A DNA stretch of 11,127 bases from an uncultured Candidatus Saccharibacteria bacterium (GTDB lineage Bacteria > Patescibacteriota > Saccharimonadia > Saccharimonadales > UBA4665): NCBI GenBank assembly GCA_903891235.1, contig CAITDW010000207.1, positions 1 to 11,127 on the forward strand. The letters run 5' to 3'. This document shows positions 7,714-11,127 of this stretch, piece after piece. Under the pieces are notes generated by a model that made no database searches, was not told where the DNA came from, and saw only the letters and a list, made by a program, of their open reading frames with translations. The position numbers and the translations under genes were made by a program. Positions within the stretch are counted from its first letter, which is position 1, and the number at the start of each line of letters is the position of its first letter.

Positions 7714-7803
7714 TTTCGTCCCCTTTGTTCGTACACCACCATGTTACTTACACGGTGTTTGAATCTGTTCTCGACTCGCACTCATCTCCTTTTCTAGTTT
7801 ATA

Positions 7804-7869
7804 TTTATTTGCTAAGCGAGATGATAGAGCTCACAGGGAAGGAGCTCTATAAACTCGCTTAGAAATAAA
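7804..7869 (-). repeat. 25-bp inverted repeat / hairpin in the 5' leader of the secreted-protein gene
   Basis: Three stacked perfect stems are visible: TTTATTT (7804-7810) with AAATAAA (7863-7869), CTAAGCGAG (7812-7820) with CTCGCTTAG (7854-7862), and ATAGAGCTC (7824-7832) with GAGCTCTAT (7842-7850). They are interrupted only by one bulged G and a 3x3 internal loop, with a 9-nt terminal loop. No T run follows on either strand, so it is not an ordinary terminator. If the minus-strand promoter at 7971-7998 is used, it lies in the untranslated leader just before the ribosome-binding region. Roles in mRNA stability, processing or ligand/protein binding are all open. Confidence 0.75.
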
Positions 7870-7970
7870 AATTCAAGGATGAATGTACTGACTAATAATT
7901 TAAGGTACTCCTACTAAATCAGCGAGTATTTCTACTTCAAGCTATATTAAAAAATATAGTAGGGATAGCA

Positions 7971-7998
7971 ATTATCTAACTTTTATAATATTTGTCAA
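7971..7998 (-). promoter_or_regulatory. Promoter of the secreted-protein operon
   Basis: On the minus strand a perfect TTGACA (7998-7993) is followed by a 16-nt spacer and GATAAT (7976-7971), five of six matches to consensus. Transcription would start near 7964, giving a leader of about 250 nt before the ATG at 7713 that contains both hairpins described here. No better promoter is seen closer to the gene. Confidence 0.6.
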
Positions 7999-8072
7999 GT
8001 TTTATTTTTATTTTTTTAGATTATTTCAAGTTGTTCAATGAATTTAACAGATATAAAACTAAAATAATGATA

Positions 8073-8101
8073 TTGACAAAAAAGTCATAAAAGGTTACAG
8101 T
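8073..8101 (+). promoter_or_regulatory. Divergent promoter with inverted repeat around the -10
   Basis: TTGACA (8073-8078), a 17-nt spacer and TACAGT (8096-8101; four of six matches) form a sigma70-type promoter. A perfect 8-bp inverted repeat CATAAAAG (8086-8093) / CTTTTATG (8109-8116) is centred on the -10 and on the expected start near 8108, a position where a dimeric repressor could act. The repeat is A/T-rich, so chance is possible. Confidence 0.5.
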
Positions 8102-8107
8102 ATATAA

Positions 8108-8219
8108 GCTTTTATGGTTGAGTATTAACTTATTCCCATGAATGTTCATTGACAAGTGAATATCAGTTGGACAGTTCTGCCTATTAGCTATAGCTAGTAG
8201 TCACAACTGTCCAATTTTT
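8108..8219 (+). ncRNA. Candidate ~110-nt small RNA or attenuator leader
   Basis: From the predicted start near 8108 the transcript would contain a short hairpin TTCATT/AGTGAA with a GACA loop (8145-8160) and then the large terminator-like hairpin ending in five T at 8215-8219. No reading frame of note lies inside. It could be a free small RNA. It could also be the regulated leader of the 57-aa zinc-protein gene that begins 77 nt after the T run. I found no clear alternative antiterminator pairing by eye. Confidence 0.4.
8166..8219 (+). terminator. Strong two-part hairpin with T run
   Basis: A perfect 10-bp outer stem TTGGACAGTT (8167-8176) / AACTGTCCAA (8205-8214) is followed directly by TTTTT (8215-8219). 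Inside it, 8181-8200 (from CTATTAGC to GCTAGTAG) folds on itself almost completely, with one G-T wobble. The two parts are separated by a 4x4 internal loop. This is a textbook intrinsic terminator for plus-strand transcripts that start at the promoter near 8073-8101. Confidence 0.75.
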
Positions 8220-8296
8220 AATCGTCTCAAATATTTATTTTTTGCTATAAACATCTGTAATACAAAAACCATCCAACAACAGAAAGAGAGCAAATT

Positions 8297-8470
8297 ATGC
8301 CCGGTGCAACCTGTCCGCGGTGCAAAGGATCTGGAAGATCTGGAATGTTTAACTGTCCGCAGTGTCGTGGAAAAAGTACCGTACAAAAGTGCCCCCGCTG
8401 TGGTGGCAAAGGTACTGTCGGTGGGATTTTCCCTAAAACATGCGACCGCTGTGGTGGCAAGGGAGCCTAA
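8297..8470 (+). CDS. 57-aa stand-alone DnaJ-type zinc-centre protein
   Basis: A very short gene whose product is almost only four cysteine repeats: CPRCKGSG (6-13), CPQCRGKS (20-27), CPRCGGKG (32-39) and CDRCGGKG (49-56). This matches the CxxCxGxG repeats of the DnaJ zinc centre, where two repeat pairs each bind one Zn2+. There is no J domain or substrate-binding domain. The gaps between repeats are shorter than in DnaJ, notably 8 residues between repeats two and three. Stand-alone zinc centres of this type are known, for example Bacillus anti-TRAP and plant BSD2, and act in protein-protein contact or chaperoning. The role here is unknown. A purine-rich AAAGAGAG 6 nt before the ATG is the likely ribosome site. 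Base use is richer in G+C than the flanking housekeeping genes. The downstream terminator makes it a single-gene unit. Confidence 0.8.
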   Translation: MPGATCPRCKGSGRSGMFNCPQCRGKSTVQKCPRCGGKGTVGGIFPKTCDRCGGKGA

Positions 8471-8508
8471 AGATAGGTAACTGGACTGAGACGATGATCA
8501 GAAACATT

Positions 8509-8529
8509 GAGATACCCATCTCTTTTTTT
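8509..8529 (+). terminator. Terminator after the zinc-centre gene
   Basis: A 5-bp stem GAGAT/ATCTC with an ACCC loop is followed by seven T. The stem is short but the T run is long, and it sits 38 nt after the stop codon, where the end of this gene's transcript is expected. Confidence 0.55.
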
Positions 8530-8592
8530 CCTGCTATTCACTTGTCCTTTTACCTTAATTAATAATCCTTATTATTTGAGTTAAAAGTTATC

Positions 8593-8621
8593 TAGTCATT
8601 GGTGCTAAAGTCATATATAAT
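8593..8621 (+). promoter_or_regulatory. NUDIX gene promoter with leaderless start
   Basis: TAGTCA (8593-8598; four of six matches), a 17-nt spacer and a perfect TATAAT (8616-8621). The ATG at 8629 follows 7 nt later, so the transcript should begin at or within a base or two of the start codon. This decides against the upstream in-frame TTG at 8599, which lies inside the promoter. Confidence 0.7.
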
Positions 8622-8628
8622 ATTCTTA

Positions 8629-9126
8629 ATGAGGATTGCATCGAGATTAATTCTAGTTAGAAATGGTCAGTTATTAGTTATGCATAGACTAAAGTTTGGT
8701 CATGAATATTACACTTTAATTGGTGGTGGAGTTGATCCAGGCGAGACTCCGGTTCATACTTTACTTCGTGAAACCAGAGAAGAAACAGGTATAATGATTG
8801 CTAATCCAAAGCTAGTCTATATAGAAAAAACTGGTAAACCCTACGGGGATCAATATATATACCGTGCTGATTATGTGAGTGGTGAGCCAGTCTTAGCTAC
8901 CGATTCCACTGAAGCTAAAATTCATAACATGGGTCAAAATTTATATGAACCAAAATGGCTGAATATTGATAAACTCCCAAGTGTACCATTTTTATCTAAA
9001 GAGTTAAAAAATAAACTAGTCCATGATTTAGAATTTGGTTTTCCAGAAACTCCAGATACTTTTATGTCAGTTGCTGAATATGAAGAGAAAATTAATGAAG
9101 GAGATAATACGAATGGCACAAACTAA
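8629..9126 (+). CDS. NUDIX hydrolase
   Basis: 165 aa. The NUDIX box GX5EX7REUXEEXGU is complete at residues 33-55: G33, E39, then RETREETGI (47-55). The metal-binding glutamates E48, E51 and E52 are present. The family hydrolyses nucleoside diphosphates linked to another moiety, such as oxidised dNTPs, ADP-ribose or dinucleotides; the substrate is not evident here. The GGGVDPGE block leading into the box is typical of small house-cleaning pyrophosphatases. The C-terminal ~50 residues after the fold are polar and probably extended. The start was chosen from the promoter position. The last 14 nt overlap the following FKBP gene, whose ribosome site lies inside this gene, so the two form one operon. 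Confidence 0.9.
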   Translation: MRIASRLILVRNGQLLVMHRLKFGHEYYTLIGGGVDPGETPVHTLLRETREETGIMIANPKLVYIEKTGKPYGDQYIYRADYVSGEPVLATDSTEAKIHNMGQNLYEPKWLNIDKLPSVPFLSKELKNKLVHDLEFGFPETPDTFMSVAEYEEKINEGDNTNGTN

Positions 9127-9703
9127 ATTAACTGGAAGAATATTTGCAATGTCACTAGCAGTACTATTTTTTGTTACTAGCTTTGGCTTCACTTTTATAA
9201 TTTTATGGCAAGTTCACCAGCAAAATCAGGCCCAAAAAGATCAAACGGCTCAAACTGCAAGTGCTGCTAAAAGTGCAACTACACCAAGTAATCAATCAAA
9301 AGGAGGCAATACAAATATGAACAATTCCAATAAGCTAGAAGGTAAAGCCTTGGCTGGATTTACTCCGACAGCTTCTATCACAAGTCTTCAAACCGAAGAC
9401 ACTAAGGTTGGGACTGGTAAGGCTGCAACTGCCTCGAGTAATGTAACTGTAAATTATACCGGTGCGGTTGCATCCACAGGAACAGTTTTTCAGAGCTCTT
9501 TAGACAGCGGTCAACCATTAACGTTTCCTTTAAGCGGAGTTATTAAAGGTTGGAGTCAGGGAATTCCTGGCATGAAAGTTGGTGGAGAGAGAAGACTATT
9601 GATTCCAGCATCACTTGCTTATGGCGCAAATCCACCACAAGGTTCAGGTATTCCTGCTAATGCGGATTTAGTTTTTGATGTTACACTTCTCAAAATTAAA
9701 TAA
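9113..9703 (+). CDS. Membrane-anchored FKBP-type peptidyl-prolyl isomerase
   Basis: 196 aa. One N-terminal membrane segment (about 10-33) has basic residues before it, so the rest is probably outside. A Gln/Ala/Ser/Asn-rich flexible linker (35-85) leads to an FKBP domain (about 88-196) that speeds cis-trans turning of X-Pro bonds. Pocket blocks are VTVNYTG (111-117), GTVFQSS (123-129), VIKGWSQGIPGMKVGGERRLLIP (143-165), LAYG (168-171) and ANADLVFDVTLL (182-193). Aromatic pocket residues Y115, F126, W147, Y170 and F189 are kept, but the usual Asp after the Phe (FDSS) is Gln127. The ATG at 9113 is chosen because AAGGAG lies 9 nt upstream; earlier in-frame starts would only add sequence read out of frame through the NUDIX gene. 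A surface folding helper is likely. Confidence 0.92.
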   Translation: MAQTKLTGRIFAMSLAVLFFVTSFGFTFIILWQVHQQNQAQKDQTAQTASAAKSATTPSNQSKGGNTNMNNSNKLEGKALAGFTPTASITSLQTEDTKVGTGKAATASSNVTVNYTGAVASTGTVFQSSLDSGQPLTFPLSGVIKGWSQGIPGMKVGGERRLLIPASLAYGANPPQGSGIPANADLVFDVTLLKIK

Positions 9704-9737
9704 CCCTTGGTAGTGCATAAATCTTGTAAAAAACACA

Positions 9738-9779
9738 ATATATAGTGCTATTGATTAATATACAAGCGCTATATATAAT
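9738..9779 (+). promoter_or_regulatory. grx-trxB promoter overlapped by an operator-like inverted repeat
   Basis: TTGATT (9751-9756), a 17-nt spacer and a perfect TATAAT (9774-9779) form a good promoter with a leader of about 35 nt. Two 12-nt arms, ATATATAGTGCT (9738-9749) and AGCGCTATATAT (9765-9776), are inverted copies with 11 of 12 matches. They frame the -35 and run into the -10. The arms lie before the transcription start and no T run follows, which favours a protein-binding site over an RNA hairpin. A redox-sensing repressor would suit the genes controlled, but none is encoded here. Confidence 0.6.
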
Positions 9780-9819
9780 AAAAATACCTACTTTAAAATT
9801 AAACAAAAGGAACTATAAA

Positions 9820-10068
9820 ATGGTCAAAAATATAACTATCTTCACTACAAACACCTGCGCATATTGTGTCATGGTTAAAAAATACTTAAGTTCTAAAGGT
9901 TTCGGATATGAAGAAGTTAACTTAGACCGAAATCCTGAAAGACAACAAGAGGCTCAAACTCTTAGTGGTGTCTTGACTGTTCCTGTAACTGTTGTCACTA
10001 AAGAAGACGATTCTCAGGAAGTTATAGTCGGATATAATTTAGGTAGATTGGTTCCAGCGGTTAGTTAA
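9820..10068 (+). CDS. Glutaredoxin-like thiol-disulfide oxidoreductase
   Basis: 82 aa, the size of a compact single-domain glutaredoxin. The fold markers are ITIFTTNTCAYC (5-16) with active-site C13-A-Y-C16, the cis-proline loop TVP (53-55) and GYN (71-73) before the last helix. The proline of the usual CPYC is Ala here. It is a cytoplasmic disulfide reductase. It sits directly in front of thioredoxin reductase, as do NrdH-type and other redoxins that are reduced by TrxB rather than glutathione; that pairing is inferred. The ATG at 9820 is chosen for AAAAGGA 8 nt upstream; an upstream in-frame GTG at 9745 lies in the promoter. Its TAA overlaps the trxB start by one base (TAATG). Confidence 0.88.
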   Translation: MVKNITIFTTNTCAYCVMVKKYLSSKGFGYEEVNLDRNPERQQEAQTLSGVLTVPVTVVTKEDDSQEVIVGYNLGRLVPAVS

Positions 10069-11018
10069 TGTCTATAAAAAAGGATCACGAAGTTATTATT
10101 ATTGGTGCAGGTCCAACTGCGCTAACAGCAGCAATCTATACGACCCGAGAAGATATTGAGACACTACTCTTTGAGCGCGGAGCAATCGGTGGACTTGCAG
10201 CTGTCACTGATCATATCGATAATTATCCTGGCTTTGCTGACGGAGTAGATGGGCTAGTATTAGCTGAGCAAATGAGAAAACAGGCAGAACGTTTTGGTGC
10301 CGTTATTGAGCTAGGTGAAGTGACTAAGATTAAGGCTGATCAAAAATTAGTAAAACTTGAGACTACCAGTGGAGACGTGACAGCCAAAGCACTACTTATA
10401 GCTACGGGATCTGATTACAAAAAAGTTGGCGTACCTGGAGAAAAAGAATTTTTTGCACGCGGAGTTCATTACTGTGCAACCTGTGACGGCGCTTTTTATA
10501 GGGATAAACGTCTGGTTGTTGTTGGTGGTGGTAACTCTGCTGTTCAAGAAGCAGTTTTTCTAACTCGTTTTGCATCACACATTGACCTACTTGTTCGAGG
10601 AGATCATTTTAGAGCCTCAGATGTACTGCAAGAAGAATTAAAAAAACACACAGATAAGATTACGGTTCATATGAATACGACAACTGATGAAATCGTAGGA
10701 GAAGACAATAAGGTAATCAAAGTCATAGGAACTAACAAGCTCACTGGCAAAAAAGTAGACTTTCCAACTGATGGAGTTTTTGTTTTTGTTGGTCTTATGC
10801 CAAATACTCAGTTTCTGAAAGATAGCGGTATAGAACTTGATGAAATTGGATTTATTAAAACTGATGATAATCTTATGACTAAGCTCAAGGGTGTTTTCGC
10901 TGCTGGAGATGTAAGACATGGAGCTACAATGCAAATTGCTAGTGCAACCGGAGAGGGTGCTACAGTAGCACTTAGAATAAGAGAATACATAGAAGGCCAT
11001 AAAGTAATTAACGAATAA
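10068..11018 (+). CDS. trxB: Thioredoxin reductase (NADPH/NADH-flavoprotein)
   Basis: 316 aa, the normal length for the low-Mr bacterial enzyme. The N-terminal FAD-binding site is VIIIGAGPTALTAA (9-22). The inserted NAD(P)H domain holds the redox pair C136-A-T-C139 (HYCATCDGAFY), and the dinucleotide loop is VVVGGGNSAVQEA (150-162). The C-terminal FAD block is GVFAAGDVRHGATMQIASATGEGATVA (275-301). All parts needed for activity are present. The loop that in E. coli TrxB reads HRRDGFRA, with three arginines touching the NADP 2'-phosphate, reads VRGDHFRA here (176-183), so one arginine is missing and cofactor choice may be relaxed. It is translationally coupled to the glutaredoxin gene, and its physiological electron acceptor is probably that redoxin. 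No clear terminator is seen in the 109 nt that remain. Confidence 0.96.
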   Translation: MSIKKDHEVIIIGAGPTALTAAIYTTREDIETLLFERGAIGGLAAVTDHIDNYPGFADGVDGLVLAEQMRKQAERFGAVIELGEVTKIKADQKLVKLETTSGDVTAKALLIATGSDYKKVGVPGEKEFFARGVHYCATCDGAFYRDKRLVVVGGGNSAVQEAVFLTRFASHIDLLVRGDHFRASDVLQEELKKHTDKITVHMNTTTDEIVGEDNKVIKVIGTNKLTGKKVDFPTDGVFVFVGLMPNTQFLKDSGIELDEIGFIKTDDNLMTKLKGVFAAGDVRHGATMQIASATGEGATVALRIREYIEGHKVINE

Positions 11019-11127
11019 AATTAGGATTATTTGTACAAAAATAAAAAGACTAAGATATAAATCATTAAAATAGATAGAAGAAACGAAGATACTTATAGAG
11101 ATTTGTAGTTAGTTATAACCTGGGAAA

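Larger units (their letters stand above)
7714..8296. other. 583-nt gene-free divergent regulatory region
   Basis: No credible protein gene lies here. From left to right it contains the ribosome site of the secreted-protein gene, a second Shine-Dalgarno-like AAGGAG on the minus strand (7786-7791), the 25-bp hairpin at 7804-7869 and a 7-bp hairpin CTATATT/AATATAG (7942-7959). It then holds a minus-strand promoter (7971-7998), a plus-strand promoter (8073-8101) and a leader ending in a strong hairpin (8167-8219). It separates two divergent transcription units of the accessory island. Confidence 0.7.

Noticed and set aside
6289..7869. The bulged hairpins as integron attC sites
   Set aside because: No RYYYAAC / GTTRRRY core boxes at the stem ends and no integrase in the window.
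8201..8460. Two minus-strand frames (61 and 71 aa), one rich in Pro and Arg
   Set aside because: Their Pro/Arg/Gly pattern is the complement of the CxxCxGxG repeats of the 57-aa plus-strand gene, and they run across the terminator hairpin.
1..11127. tRNA, rRNA, CRISPR array, insertion sequence or transposase
   Set aside because: No cloverleaf, rRNA segment, regularly spaced repeat or transposase-like frame was found on either strand by eye.
1..11127. Recoded TGA (genetic code 25)
   Set aside because: TGA ends pheS and the secreted-protein gene at expected positions, and no family protein needs an internal TGA read through.

Overview
The window reads like a piece of a small, AT-rich genome of the candidate phyla radiation, most likely Saccharibacteria (TM7). 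This rests on the A/T-rich codon choice, tight overlapping genes, standard code with TGA as stop (pheS ends in TGA) and first-in-operon genes that start almost directly at the promoter. No marker gene here fixes the taxonomy, so the assignment is inference. TGA as stop argues against the code-25 lineages Gracilibacteria and Absconditabacteria.

Left part (1-6220) is housekeeping. A terminator of an unseen upstream gene is followed by rmuC. A convergent GH63-type glycosidase gene on the minus strand overlaps its stop. A short divergent promoter region then leads into pheS-pheT, encoding both subunits of phenylalanyl-tRNA synthetase with a 4-nt ATGA overlap.

The middle part (about 6285-8530) is an accessory island with visibly higher G+C coding sequence. 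On the minus strand it holds a two-gene operon: a secreted 332-aa protein of actinobacterial style with a hydrophobic C-terminal domain, followed with ATGA coupling by a 66-aa two-helix membrane protein. I read this as a candidate secreted bacteriocin plus immunity protein. A bulged hairpin of about 24 bp lies downstream of the operon. A 25-bp hairpin lies in its long predicted 5' leader. Divergent to it, a second promoter drives a leader of about 110 nt that ends in a very strong terminator-like hairpin. After that comes a 57-aa stand-alone protein made of four CxxC repeats like the zinc centre of DnaJ.

The right part (8593-11018) is housekeeping again. A leaderless NUDIX hydrolase gene overlaps a gene for a membrane-anchored FKBP-type prolyl isomerase. 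A new promoter, overlapped by a near-perfect inverted repeat that looks like an operator, then drives glutaredoxin and thioredoxin reductase (TAATG overlap). Together these three look like a folding and thiol-redox group. The last ~110 nt hold no gene that I can see.
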